Below are positions 42,306-51,707 of a stretch of 64,000 nucleotides of DNA, piece after piece (within the stretch, counting starts at the first letter, position 1; each line of letters opens with the position of its first letter). This stretch comes from Nesterenkonia alba DSM 19423 (GTDB taxonomy: Bacteria; Actinomycetota; Actinomycetes; Actinomycetales; Micrococcaceae): assembly GCF_000421745.1 (NCBI RefSeq), contig NZ_ATXP01000009.1, positions 43,547 to 107,546 on the forward strand, given 5' to 3'. The translations under genes and the position numbers were made by a program. A model generated the notes under the pieces. That model was not told the origin of the DNA. It searched no databases and was given only the letters and a program-made list of their open reading frames with translations.

Positions 42306-43464
42306 CCCGTGCAGCGGAGGTCTCCAAGGCCACGTTGAGGGTGACCCGGGTGCCGCTGCCTGTCTCCGTGTCGATCTCGAACTCTGCGCCGACCCCGTGG
42401 GCGCGGTCCCGCATCCCGGCCAGACCGTAGTGCCCCGATTTCTCCGCGGACTTCAGGCTGAACCCCTGCCCGTAGTCGGTGACCCGCAGGTAGAAGCGGC
42501 CGGCGGCCACCCACCCGGCGCACCGGATCTGGTCGGTGCCAGAATGCTGAGCGGCGTTGCGTAGCGCCTCACACGCGATCTTGGCCAGCTCGTAGCGCAA
42601 CTGCGGGCTTAATGCCGCGGGCTCGTCGACGTCGACCTCAATACAGACCGGGTACATCGCCTGCAACTCCACTGCGGTGTGCTCCAGGGTCTCGGCCAGC
42701 GAGGGCACCGCCGCCGTGCGCATTCCGGTCAGCAGGCGCCGGGATTCGCGGACTGCATCCTTAGCCGCGGCACTGATCTGCTCGGCCCCCTCACCGGCGG
42801 CACCAGAGGCCTTCAGCGCTTGGGCGTGCAAATCGATGCCTACCAGGGTCTTCACCAGGGAGTCGTGCAGTTCCCGGGCCAATCGGGACCGTTCCCGTCC
42901 CAGCGCGGCCTCCGCGGCAGCAGTGCGCACCCCGTCGAGTGCCTCGTTGACCTGGTCCTGCAATGCCCGCATCGACTGACCCACATAGGCCACCACGGCG
43001 AAAAGCACCACCGAGACCACCGCAGAGGTGGGCCCAATGCTGAGGTCCTCGTGCCGTTGGGACTGGTAAACCATGACTGCGAAGTAACCCACCGCCACGA
43101 AACCGGTCATCAGCAGACAGCTGACCACATGGCAGAAAATCCCCACCAGCAGAGCGGTGGCAGCCAAGTACCCCAGATAGGCGCTGGGGGTGGGGGCGTT
43201 GAGGAAGATCAACAAGGTGATGAGAATGTCGGCACTGATGAGGACCGGGTGCCGACGCAACAGAGGGGCGACCCGTTCCCAGCCCAGCAGGGCCACCAGG
43301 GAGAGACCGATGGCGGTCAGCAGCAACAGCAGCTCCACCACATCCCGGGTCTCGGCCCAGATGAGCACCACCGGGCAGGTGCACAACAGCCGCAGGATCA
43401 GCGCGATCTTGCCGCACTGGGTGATGATGCCTTCCCGCATGGCAGTCTGCGGCGCACGTATCAA
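42253..43464 (-). CDS. Sensor histidine kinase, NarL-partner type (HisKA_3)
   Basis: 403 residues. The N-terminal half has five or six membrane helices without a large external domain. The dimerisation and phosphoacceptor region is ERSRLARELHDSLVKTLVGI with H200. The ATPase lobe has NAAQHSG, DYGQGF and GLAGMRDRAHGVG. It probably phosphorylates the regulator encoded directly downstream. The TTG at 43464 overlaps the tadC stop (TTGA); an ATG at 43440 is possible. Stimulus unknown. Confidence 0.88.
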   Translation of the reverse strand: MIRAPQTAMREGIITQCGKIALILRLLCTCPVVLIWAETRDVVELLLLLTAIGLSLVALLGWERVAPLLRRHPVLISADILITLLIFLNAPTPSAYLGYLAATALLVGIFCHVVSCLLMTGFVAVGYFAVMVYQSQRHEDLSIGPTSAVVSVVLFAVVAYVGQSMRALQDQVNEALDGVRTAAAEAALGRERSRLARELHDSLVKTLVGIDLHAQALKASGAAGEGAEQISAAAKDAVRESRRLLTGMRTAAVPSLAETLEHTAVELQAMYPVCIEVDVDEPAALSPQLRYELAKIACEALRNAAQHSGTDQIRCAGWVAAGRFYLRVTDYGQGFSLKSAEKSGHYGLAGMRDRAHGVGAEFEIDTETGSGTRVTLNVALETSAARGDEGKEREPDTARADRR

Positions 43465-44363
43465 TCCATCACCCCCAGGAACTCGGCGAAGTCGATCCCA
43501 GAAGTAAAGTACACACTGGCGACCATGAGCGCCAGCGTTCCCGGCACCATCACGATGGTGCTGACCGCAGTGATCTTCGGCGCCGCCCGGCTGGCCTCCT
43601 GACGCGCGGCCTGCGCCCGAGTCTGGCGCATGTCCTCGGCGATCTGCTCCAGGGCGTCAACCAGCGGGGCACCGAGCTCCTCGGCTTGAATCATCGCGGT
43701 GATAAACGCATCCAATGGTTCGGACTGGGTCCTCTCCCGCAGGCGGCGGAACGCTTCCCGGCGGGAGACACCGACCTCCATGTGTTGAATGACCGTGCTC
43801 ATCTCCTCGCTGAGTGGACCGTCGAACCGTTCGGTGACCCGGTGCAGAGAGCTGCGGAAGGAAAGCCCGGCAGAGACCGTCACGGCCAGCACGTCGAGAA
43901 AGTCCGGCAGGGCGGCGTCGATCGCTCGGCCGCGTGCGCGTCCGGCGGAGTAGATGAGCAGATCCGGCAGAGCGAAACCGACGACGACGATCACTACCGC
44001 AACCAACCACCATCCGGTCAGTGCCCACACCCCGAGAGCCCCGAGCCCGAAGATAAGCAGTAGCCGGGCCTTCATAGCGAAGAAGTCCGAGGCATCCGCG
44101 AAGTGCGGGCTCTGTGCGTAAAGGACCCGCTGTTCGATGAACTCCCGGTAGTTCGGGCCCATCCACGCGGCGATCTCCGGGCCCAGGCGTTGTCCGACCC
44201 AGCCCAGTGGTCCACGTCGACGCCGGCGTGCCGAACGGGTGTTCAGCAAGGCGCGGTCTTCCTCGGAGAGTCCCTCCAGCGGGTCGGAACGCAGCCAGGA
44301 CACTCCGGTCAGTGAGCCCACCAGGACCGCGGCGGCACCGGCACCATAGAGGAGTCCCTGCAT
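43461..44363 (-). CDS. tadC: Tad pilus assembly membrane protein TadC
   Basis: 300 residues of the type II secretion F (T2SF) fold. Membrane helices lie near residues 5-22, 95-140 and at the C-terminus, with the cytoplasmic helical domain DALEQIAEDMRQTRAQAARQ between. It forms the inner-membrane platform with TadB. It shares one base with tadB and its stop overlaps the kinase start. Confidence 0.92.
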   Translation of the reverse strand: MQGLLYGAGAAAVLVGSLTGVSWLRSDPLEGLSEEDRALLNTRSARRRRRGPLGWVGQRLGPEIAAWMGPNYREFIEQRVLYAQSPHFADASDFFAMKARLLLIFGLGALGVWALTGWWLVAVVIVVVGFALPDLLIYSAGRARGRAIDAALPDFLDVLAVTVSAGLSFRSSLHRVTERFDGPLSEEMSTVIQHMEVGVSRREAFRRLRERTQSEPLDAFITAMIQAEELGAPLVDALEQIAEDMRQTRAQAARQEASRAAPKITAVSTIVMVPGTLALMVASVYFTSGIDFAEFLGVMD

Positions 44364-45292
44364 CAGACACGCACCTTCGAGATCCGGCTAATCAAGGCCA
44401 GGCCCACCACATAGGCCACAGCGGCGATGAGGATTGCCGCCTGCCCCACGATGGTGGTGGTCATCTGGTGCAGCAGGCCCGGGGAGAAGACGTTGAACAG
44501 CAGCACTGTCCCCACCCCGAAGGCGATCATCATCCACCCGGTGAACTGGGATTGGGTCATCAGGGTCTTCACTTCCCGTGCGGTTTCCTTCCGGGCCTCG
44601 AGCGCTACGGACATTCCCCGCAAGGCGGAGATCAGCGAGCCTCCGGAGCGCTGCGAGATCACCAGGGTGGAGACCAACACACTGAGGTCACGTCCGGGGA
44701 GCCGTTCCTCGAGGCGTTCGAGTGCCACATCCAGTGGTGTTCCAACGGTCAGTTCCCGGTTCACCGCGGCGATTTCTCGGGCAGCGGGGTCGCGCAGTTC
44801 ATGTTCGGCAACTTCCAGTGCGCCTTTGATGGACATCCCGGCGTTGGTGGAGTTGGCCAGCACCCGGGCCAGCTCGGGCAGTTGGGCCACGAAGCGCTGC
44901 CGCTGGCGTTCGCGGAGCCGGTTCAGCAGCACGAGCAATCCCCACCCGGTTGCGATACCGGCCAGGACCGCGTAGAACCAGGCCACCTGTTGCATGGCGA
45001 TGGTCAGGACCGCCAGCACCACACCAACACCAAGCAGAGCGTATTCCGAGGCGTAGAGGGACCGCAGGTTCGCCTCGGTGAGGGCGGTGACCAGTCGACG
45101 GCCTACCGGCAGGGCCTGCAGCAGTCGGTCCAGGGGGCGGACTACGCTGAGCCGGAGGTTTCCCCGCAGCCCGCCGGATTCGGCCCGGATAACCGCCCGC
45201 TGGTCGGCGGTGCCGGAGGAGAAGATCATCACCCCCATGACCGCAAGCACGAGCACTCCGGCGAGCACCAGCAGCAGCACTCCGGGACTCAC
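44363..45292 (-). CDS. tadB: Tad pilus assembly membrane protein TadB
   Basis: 309 residues from a GTG that overlaps the tadA stop by 4 bp (GTGA). N-terminal helix (about 3-22), two more helices near 85-125, a T2SF domain with ELARVLANSTNAGMSIKGAL and RSGGSLISALRGMS, and C-terminal helices. It is the platform partner of TadC and the TadA ATPase. A start 8 codons upstream is open but lies inside tadA. Confidence 0.92.
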   Translation of the reverse strand: MSPGVLLLVLAGVLVLAVMGVMIFSSGTADQRAVIRAESGGLRGNLRLSVVRPLDRLLQALPVGRRLVTALTEANLRSLYASEYALLGVGVVLAVLTIAMQQVAWFYAVLAGIATGWGLLVLLNRLRERQRQRFVAQLPELARVLANSTNAGMSIKGALEVAEHELRDPAAREIAAVNRELTVGTPLDVALERLEERLPGRDLSVLVSTLVISQRSGGSLISALRGMSVALEARKETAREVKTLMTQSQFTGWMMIAFGVGTVLLFNVFSPGLLHQMTTTIVGQAAILIAAVAYVVGLALISRISKVRV

Positions 45293-46701
45293 GCGGTGAC
45301 CTCCCGCTGGCGGCACACCGCACCGTCTTCGACCGGGACGAACTCCGGCAGCGGGTTCCCGGCCAGCCAGAGCCGGTCGGCCAGTGCGGCGGGGACCTCG
45401 TAGAGCCGCACGGCCCCACGGACGACCCGGTCGCTCTGCAGGGGCTCCTGTTCAAAGCGCATCAGCGGTCGCAGCAGGAATTCCTCCCGTCCGCGGGAGG
45501 CAACTGTGGCCACTTCGGTGACCCGACGTGCGCCGTCGGCGGTGCGGGTCAGCTGCACGATGATGTCCACCGCACTGTTGATCTGATCGCGCAGAGCCTG
45601 ATACGGCATGTTCAGTTCGCTCATACTCGCCAGAGTCTCCAACCGGGAGACGGCGTCTTCGGTGTTGTTGGCGTGGACGGTGACCAGGGACCCGTCGTGG
45701 CCGGTGTTCATCGCCTGGAGCATGTCGAGGGTCTCACCGCCGCGGACCTCACCGACGATGATGCGGTCCGGGCGCATACGCAGGCTGTTGCGAACCAGGT
45801 CGCGGATGGTGATCTGCCCTTTGCCTTCGACGTTCGGCGGTCGGGACTCCAGACGAATGACGTGGGGTTGCTGCAATTGCAGCTCCGCGGAGTCCTCGAT
45901 GGTGACGATTCGTTCTTCATCGGGAATCTGCCCGGAGAGCGCATTGAGCAGCGTGGTCTTCCCCGTCCCGGTTCCCCCGGAGACCACGACGTTGAGTCGA
46001 GCCTTCACACAGGCAGTCAGTAACTGGGACGTTGCCTGGTCGAAGCTGCCTTTGTCCACCAGGTCATCGAGGGTGAAGGGGGTGGGGAATCGACGGATGG
46101 TCACCGCAGCGCCGTCGAGCGCCAAGGGCGGAACGATGATGTTGACGCGTTCTCCGGTGGGTAACCGGGCGTCCACCATGGGTGAGGACTCATCGACTCG
46201 CCGGTTGACTCCGGCGACGATCCGGTCGATGGTCTGCATCAGCTGGCCGGCACTGGAGAACCCGTAGTCGAGTTTCTCCAGCCGCCCGGACCGTTCTACG
46301 TAAATATCGTCGGGCCCATTGACCATGATCTCGGTGACTGAAGGGTCAGCCAGCAAGGGCTCGAGGATGCCCAACCCCAGAGCCTCATCGACGACCCGGC
46401 GGATGATGGTCTGCCGTTCCCGGGAGGTCAGCACGGGTCCTTGCCGGGAGACCAGGTGGCTCATGACCCGTTCCAGACGGACTCGCTGCTGGGCCGGGTC
46501 CAAGCGGGAGAGTTCTTCGAGGTTGATCTCTTCAACCAGGAGCTGGTGGTATTCGGCTACGGCCCGGTCGGCGGCGTTGACCCGCTGGGGCCGACCCCGA
46601 CGACGCCGGCGCTGCGGGTGTGTGCCCGTGTTCTCCTGCTGGTGGTCCGCGGGGGACCCCTGGGCGATCCGGTTGTTCTCTGCTCGTCGCAGCAGCGCCA
46701 T
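45289..46701 (-). CDS. tadA: Tad pilus assembly ATPase TadA/CpaF
   Basis: Secretion ATPase powering pilus assembly, 470 residues. An arginine-rich N-terminal stretch precedes the N-domain (VTEIMVNGPDDIYVE). Walker A is GGTGTGKTT, the Walker B region is IIVGEVRGGETLDML, and a histidine box appears in MNTGHDGSLVTVHAN. The ATG at 46701 shares one base with the upstream tadE stop (TAATG), which decides the start. Confidence 0.95.
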   Translation of the reverse strand: MALLRRAENNRIAQGSPADHQQENTGTHPQRRRRRGRPQRVNAADRAVAEYHQLLVEEINLEELSRLDPAQQRVRLERVMSHLVSRQGPVLTSRERQTIIRRVVDEALGLGILEPLLADPSVTEIMVNGPDDIYVERSGRLEKLDYGFSSAGQLMQTIDRIVAGVNRRVDESSPMVDARLPTGERVNIIVPPLALDGAAVTIRRFPTPFTLDDLVDKGSFDQATSQLLTACVKARLNVVVSGGTGTGKTTLLNALSGQIPDEERIVTIEDSAELQLQQPHVIRLESRPPNVEGKGQITIRDLVRNSLRMRPDRIIVGEVRGGETLDMLQAMNTGHDGSLVTVHANNTEDAVSRLETLASMSELNMPYQALRDQINSAVDIIVQLTRTADGARRVTEVATVASRGREEFLLRPLMRFEQEPLQSDRVVRGAVRLYEVPAALADRLWLAGNPLPEFVPVEDGAVCRQREVTA

Positions 46702-47102
46702 TAGGCCCCGGCCTCCGCGGGCATCGTTGCCGATCGGGAGACCCGCCACTCGGGGAACATCTCAGCCACCCAGTCCATCCCCAACACTGGCACCTCGACC
46801 TCGGCAGTGCAGGAGACCGCCGAATCCGGGGCGATCGGACTACAGCTGACACTCGTTCCGCTGTGGAGGGACTCGGAGACAGCGGCAGCACCCTGGGTCG
46901 GTCCCGTCCCTGGGGTCACCGACTCGGCGCGGGCGGCGTCTCGGGCTGCAGTGTTGGCTTGACTGAGGGCATGCATCGCTAAAAAGCCCTGCCAGGTCAC
47001 CAGGACCATGACGAAGACCCACAGGAAGGTTCCCAGAAACTCCATGCTCACGGAACCCCGTGTCTGCCTCAGACGCGATGTCTTCTGTGTTGCTCGGTTC
47101 AT
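46701..47102 (-). CDS. tadE: TadE-like pseudopilin
   Basis: 133 residues. Prepilin peptidase site RG|SVSMEF with glutamate at +5 (E21), then a membrane helix (about 22-45) and an extracytoplasmic part with two cysteines. A minor pilin of the Tad system. It overlaps the TadZ-TadE fusion gene by 4 bp upstream and tadA by 1 bp downstream. Confidence 0.85.
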   Translation of the reverse strand: MNRATQKTSRLRQTRGSVSMEFLGTFLWVFVMVLVTWQGFLAMHALSQANTAARDAARAESVTPGTGPTQGAAAVSESLHSGTSVSCSPIAPDSAVSCTAEVEVPVLGMDWVAEMFPEWRVSRSATMPAEAGA

Positions 47103-48790
47103 GGTTCCTCCGTCACTCCGGAACTGGCTGGAATTCTGAATGCGAAACTGTCACTGGCGGGCACCAGCACCGGCGCACGCAGTTCGACGCGCACCCGGTC
47201 GCCGTGGTGTTCGACCGTCATCTCATCTCGCCAGGCCCCCGGGGTTGAGTTCGCAGCCGCCTCCTCCACCGAGGCGTCCACTGAGGCCGCCCGAGCAGCC
47301 TCTGAGGCCGCGTGGGAGGCGAAAACCCAGGTGGTGCCGACGATGATGAGCTGCAGAGCCACCATGGCGGTGACCAGCCACAAGGCGAACATTCCCGCGA
47401 ATTCGAGGGTGGACTGGCCTCGGTCCCCGCCGACGCCGGCCAAGCGCCGTCTGCGTCCATTGGATGAGGCTGCACCCTGGGTGGTCTTCTCCACCGAACC
47501 AGCTGCATCGGTCTTCGCCGGATCCTGCTCCGGGGTGGGTTGTTTCGCCCCGGATTGCCTCGGTTCGGACGGTGGGCGGTGCTTACCTCCGCGCCGCCGT
47601 TTGCCGCGCCGGGAGGGTTTCTCCTCCGCTGCGGGCAGCAGACCCAGTTCGGCGGCCAGTTGTTCGATGCGTTGGAACCACTGTTCCCCCGCGACCTCCG
47701 GTTCCCTGCGGTTGACCGCCTGCTCCAGGCTGCGTTGCGTCTTGGGCAGCATGGTGTCCAGCACGCTGAGTCCTACGATCTTCTTCGCGGCGGCGGGTTG
47801 AATGTCGGCGCGCTTGTCCACGGCGTTGAAGACGACTTTCACATCATCGGGCCGACGTACTCCGAGCCGCTCCCACAGGGCGGTCAGCCTCCGGACCCCA
47901 CGCAGAGCGAGCACATCGGTGTGGGTGAGGATGCAGACGTCGTCGGCCATTTCCACTGCGGCGGTATTGGCCTCTCCCATCACCGAGCCGACGTCGACAA
48001 TGACGACGTCGAATCGAGTCCGCAACATGCCGAGGATCTTCTGGGCAGCCGCCTCACTGATGAGTTCACCCCGTTCCCCTTCGGCGGGGCCGAACAGCAC
48101 CGAGAGCCCGTTGGGGTGTTCGAAGAGCACATCAGAGATGAACCGGGGTGAAAGTTCTTCGACCACGGGCAACAGGTCGGTGATGTCCCGCTGCCGGGGC
48201 GCGTCCAGCAGAATCGACTGGTCTGGCTTTTGCAGGTCCAGGTCCACCAGCACGACCCGGCGACCGGTGTGCTGGGCAGTGTGCAGGGCGACATGCAGGG
48301 CTGCCGTGGAGGATCCGGCCCCGCCTTTGGCGGAGGCCACCGCCACCATCTTCCCGCTGACCACAGAGGATTCGTCATCCAGGGTGCGCTGGACCGCGTT
48401 GCGTAGGCTGCTCCCCCAGCTGGTGGCCGACTGTACCCGGGCTGCGACGTCTTCGAAGGTCAGCGGGTAGGTGATGACACCGCGAACACCGCGGTCCAGG
48501 GCGGTGGCGTAGTCCTGGCCGGTGGGCTGGTTGACCACGGTAAGCACCGCGATGGAGGGGTACCGGCCAGCTACCTCGGCGGCGAGGTCCCACATGGCCA
48601 TCGGTGCACTGGACTCATCGACCACCAGAACGTCAGTGTCGGTGTCTGCGCCCTGGGACAGTCCGGAGAGCAACGCCTGGCTGGAGGCGTAGTGGCGGGT
48701 GACCTCCACTCCGGCGTCGCTGAGCGCCTGGCGGAGCTCTTCGGTGCGGTCATTCTCAGTGCAGCACAGGACTGCTGTTGGCACGCTCAC
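47099..48790 (-). CDS. TadZ/CpaE-type ATPase fused to a C-terminal TadE-like pseudopilin
   Basis: 563 residues. Residues 1-125 form a receiver-like domain. 145-385 is a ParA/MinD-type ATPase with deviant Walker A SAKGGAGSSTAA (153-164) and VVLVDLDLQKPD; in Tad systems TadZ marks the pole for assembly. After a basic Ser/Pro-rich linker (about 390-450) comes RG|QSTLEF with glutamate at +5 (E463), a membrane helix (about 466-490) and a TadE-like exterior domain. The prepilin peptidase could cut after G458 and free the pseudopilin from the ATPase. The frame is unbroken and there is no good internal start. GTG start, overlapping cpaB. Confidence 0.85.
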   Translation of the reverse strand: MSVPTAVLCCTENDRTEELRQALSDAGVEVTRHYASSQALLSGLSQGADTDTDVLVVDESSAPMAMWDLAAEVAGRYPSIAVLTVVNQPTGQDYATALDRGVRGVITYPLTFEDVAARVQSATSWGSSLRNAVQRTLDDESSVVSGKMVAVASAKGGAGSSTAALHVALHTAQHTGRRVVLVDLDLQKPDQSILLDAPRQRDITDLLPVVEELSPRFISDVLFEHPNGLSVLFGPAEGERGELISEAAAQKILGMLRTRFDVVIVDVGSVMGEANTAAVEMADDVCILTHTDVLALRGVRRLTALWERLGVRRPDDVKVVFNAVDKRADIQPAAAKKIVGLSVLDTMLPKTQRSLEQAVNRREPEVAGEQWFQRIEQLAAELGLLPAAEEKPSRRGKRRRGGKHRPPSEPRQSGAKQPTPEQDPAKTDAAGSVEKTTQGAASSNGRRRRLAGVGGDRGQSTLEFAGMFALWLVTAMVALQLIIVGTTWVFASHAASEAARAASVDASVEEAAANSTPGAWRDEMTVEHHGDRVRVELRAPVLVPASDSFAFRIPASSGVTEEP

Positions 48791-49605
48791 TCGTCCTCGG
48801 CCTCCTCATCGCTGTCGTCGTCGGACCCCTCCCCGGGGGTGCTGAAGTTCGGGCCGAGGTCGGGGTCCTGGAAGGATCGGTCGTCATCGGTGACGGCCTC
48901 ACCCGTTTCGTTGTTGCCGGAGCGGATCATGCGCATCGAGACGGCGAAGGACTCCCCGTAGGCCAGCCGGTTGGCCTCAGCGACCGAGACCACGAAGGTC
49001 ACCGGCACCACCGTGGTGGGATCAGCTCCTCCGGAGGCGGCCCCCGGTGCGGCGGCACCGTCCATGGGTTGACCCACGGAGACCACCAGGGCGTCTTCAA
49101 CGAGCATCCCCGCTACGTTGTAGGGAATGTCAGCAGTTTGTTCGGCGTCCTCGGTGCCGCCGTCCCCGCTCTGATCGCGCGCAAAAGAGGCGACGACGTC
49201 GACCCGGTCCCCGGGCTGGACTCGTCCGTGGATGCCCATGTCACCTTCAAAGTTGATGGAAATTTCCCGCTGACCGTCTTCTAAGGAGGAGGTCGGTTCC
49301 ACCATGTCTTCAAAGAGCCAGGATCCGGCGGTGATGACCGTGGTGGCCTTCTGGTCTTCGAGCTGGCCCGGATCGGTAATCATCTGCTCGGTGAGGTATT
49401 TCTCCGGCACATCGACGGTGTCGAGCCGCTCGGGGTCGATTTCCTCGTAGACCCCGATATCTTCGGCGGCCACGTAGACCTCTGTGGTGGGACCTACCTC
49501 GGCCCGGACATCGTTGACGTAGGAAGCCACCCCGAAGAAGACCGCTACTGCTCCCAGTCCGGAGAGCAGCAGGGTCAACAGTCCGCGCAGCTGTTTGGGG
49601 TTCAC
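48787..49605 (-). CDS. cpaB: Flp pilus assembly protein CpaB/RcpC (SAF domain)
   Basis: 272 residues. N-terminal membrane helix (about 10-30), then a SAF-like segment VYVAAEDIGVYEEIDPERL and an RcpC-type domain with REISINFEGDMGIHGRVQPG and DRVDVVASF. The C-terminus is a very acidic tail. Proteins of this family help the pilus cross the envelope. GTG start overlapping the upstream gene by 4 bp and stop overlapping the TadZ fusion. Confidence 0.85.
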   Translation of the reverse strand: MNPKQLRGLLTLLLSGLGAVAVFFGVASYVNDVRAEVGPTTEVYVAAEDIGVYEEIDPERLDTVDVPEKYLTEQMITDPGQLEDQKATTVITAGSWLFEDMVEPTSSLEDGQREISINFEGDMGIHGRVQPGDRVDVVASFARDQSGDGGTEDAEQTADIPYNVAGMLVEDALVVSVGQPMDGAAAPGAASGGADPTTVVPVTFVVSVAEANRLAYGESFAVSMRMIRSGNNETGEAVTDDDRSFQDPDLGPNFSTPGEGSDDDSDEEAEDE

Positions 49606-50387
49606 CGGTTCTCCTCTTCGGCGGTCTGGTTCAGGTCACAGAGCACCTTCGCTGGAACCTCCATGACCCGGGGTTCGGCCTGGGGAAGGTTTCGCTCAGG
49701 CTCGTCGAGTTCCAGGACTGGGGCGACGACCACTTGTCCGGCGCGGGCTGAGCCCCACCACTGCGGCTGCGGATTGTCGAGTTCCACGGTGTGGCTGGGG
49801 TGAAGGTGCTCAAGCAACTGATCGAGGCAGTCGTTGATCCGGCGGCCCCGGGCTCCTTCATCAGTGGACCGGGCCACGGCAACGACTGTCTTCTCAGCTG
49901 CCGGGTCGATGTGTCGCAGCGCTTTCTCTGGGTGCTTGGCGGAATAGGCCCGTGGGCGGCGATCCAGCTCAGCGATGTAGGTTCCGCCGGGAAGCCAACT
50001 GCGCAGATACAGCAAAAACGGCACCGGCGGGGCGTTCATGGAAGTCACCGTGTCGGTGACACTCAAGCACCGGATCCGGGTCTCCACAGCGGCCAGGGCA
50101 CCCAGCAACTGGTGGGCCGGGACCACCTGGCGTAGTTGCTGGGCCAGCTCCTCCAGCACGTGGATTCCTAGCGGGGAGAGCCCGCTGACGTGGAAGGCCA
50201 CCCGGGACTCCTCCACGGCTGCGCGCGCGTGGTAGACCAGCCGGCGACGCTGGGCGTGTTCACGCTCACTGCTGATGAGCACGGCCCAGTCACGTTCATT
50301 CAGGGCGTGGATGTGCTCCAGCGCCTGGTCCAGGGTCTCCGGGACCGCGCTAATCGAGCGCACTGCTACCCCAGTATCCGTCCTCAT
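49602..50387 (-). CDS. Hypothetical protein, first gene of the tad locus
   Basis: 261 residues, soluble, no signal peptide or membrane helix visible. I do not recognise a family. Because it is translationally coupled to cpaB (GTGA) and heads the transcript, a role in pilus assembly or its control is likely. A candidate -10 TACGAT lies at 50432-50437 on the minus strand. The 173-bp gap 50388-50560 separates the tad locus from ddl. Confidence 0.65.
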   Translation of the reverse strand: MRTDTGVAVRSISAVPETLDQALEHIHALNERDWAVLISSEREHAQRRRLVYHARAAVEESRVAFHVSGLSPLGIHVLEELAQQLRQVVPAHQLLGALAAVETRIRCLSVTDTVTSMNAPPVPFLLYLRSWLPGGTYIAELDRRPRAYSAKHPEKALRHIDPAAEKTVVAVARSTDEGARGRRINDCLDQLLEHLHPSHTVELDNPQPQWWGSARAGQVVVAPVLELDEPERNLPQAEPRVMEVPAKVLCDLNQTAEEENR

Positions 50388-50560
50388 GTACCCGTCCTGA
50401 GAGTTCGGAATTAGCTCCGCTTCGCTTCAGGATCGTAGGGCAAAAAAGCTGGGCACAACCTGGACAATCAACCGTACTTCCGCGGATTTCCGGGGGTCGG
50501 CTGAAAAGTTAGACCCGGCGATAGGACCTAGGGCCCACTGCTGTGACGGTCCTGACCCGG

Positions 50561-51703
50561 CTATCGGAGGCCGGTGGGCCGCTGAAGAGCTAGCTCGATG
50601 AGCTCGGTGATGAGCTCGGTGTAGCCCACCCCGGTGGCTTTCCACATCTGGGGGTACATGCTGATGGGGGTGAAGCCCGGCATGGTGTTGATCTCGTTGA
50701 TGAGGATCTCCCCATCGGTGGTGTAGAAGAAATCGACCCGGGAGATTCCCTCGGCGTCCACCGCGTCGAAAGCGATGACTGCCTGGCGCCGGACCTCCTC
50801 ACTGACCGCCTCAGGAAGCTGGGCGGGGCAGGAGAGCTGCGCTGCGGCGTCGTCGGTGTATTTCGCTTCGAAGTCGTAGAACTGGTGATTGGAGACATCG
50901 GCGTCCACGGTGATCTCCCCGCACACCGAGGCCCGGGCGGGCTGATCCCCAGGGGATCCGAGCACTCCGCATTCGATCTCCCGACCCTCGATGCCTTCCT
51001 CCACAATCACCTTGGGGTCGTATTTGCTGGCTGCAGCCAGGGCTTCATCGAGCTGAGCCCAGTCGGTGACCCGAGTGACTCCAGTGGATGAGCCGGCGCG
51101 GGCGGGTTTGACGAAGACCGGCAGCCGCAGTCGGCGGACCCGCTGCACGCAGGCCTGCGGAGCCCGAGCCCACTGCCGAGCGGTAATGGTCTCCCACGCC
51201 CCCACGGTCAATCCTGCGGCGGCAAAAGCCAGCTTCATGAAGTGCTTGTCCATTCCCACCGCGGAGCTCAGCACTCCGGCGCCGACGTAGGGCACACCGG
51301 CGAGTTCGCAGAGCCCCTGGATGGTGCCGTCCTCACCGAAGGGCCCGTGCAGCAGCGGCAACACGACGTCGACTCTGCCTAGGGATGTGGTGGTCAAATC
51401 TGGGCTGATCTGCAGCAGTTCAGCGCTGCGCTGCGCCGATCCGCCTGCCCCCGGGTGCAGGTGGACAGAGGAATCAGTGGGCACCACCCGCGGCATCTGG
51501 TCGGCGTCGAACCGGTGGGTGCGGGGGTCGACCGCCGGTGAAGTCCACTGCCCCTCGGCGGTAATGCCGACTTCGACGACGTCGAAGGCATCGGTGTCGA
51601 TGGCGTTAAGTACCCCGGCTGCGGTCACACAGCTGACCGCATGCTCGGAGGATTGCCCCCCGTAGAGCACGAGGACCCGGGGCTTGCGGGCAGTATCGGC
51701 CAT
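50561..51703 (-). CDS. ddl: D-alanine--D-alanine ligase
   Basis: ATP-grasp enzyme making the D-Ala-D-Ala dipeptide for peptidoglycan, 380 residues. Visible motifs: VLYGGQSSEHAVS at the start, LHGPFGEDGTIQG, VKPARAGSSTGV for ATP binding and INEINTMPGFT near the end, which carries metal ligands. It follows gpsA by 4 bp in the order murA-plsC-gpsA-ddl. Confidence 0.96.
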   Translation of the reverse strand: MADTARKPRVLVLYGGQSSEHAVSCVTAAGVLNAIDTDAFDVVEVGITAEGQWTSPAVDPRTHRFDADQMPRVVPTDSSVHLHPGAGGSAQRSAELLQISPDLTTTSLGRVDVVLPLLHGPFGEDGTIQGLCELAGVPYVGAGVLSSAVGMDKHFMKLAFAAAGLTVGAWETITARQWARAPQACVQRVRRLRLPVFVKPARAGSSTGVTRVTDWAQLDEALAAASKYDPKVIVEEGIEGREIECGVLGSPGDQPARASVCGEITVDADVSNHQFYDFEAKYTDDAAAQLSCPAQLPEAVSEEVRRQAVIAFDAVDAEGISRVDFFYTTDGEILINEINTMPGFTPISMYPQMWKATGVGYTELITELIELALQRPTGLR

Positions 51704-51707
51704 CTGC

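Noticed and set aside
44207..45403. 398-codon plus-strand frame opposite tadB and tadC
   Set aside because: Very rich in Gly, Gln, His and Asp without any motif; an antisense shadow of well-supported tad genes.
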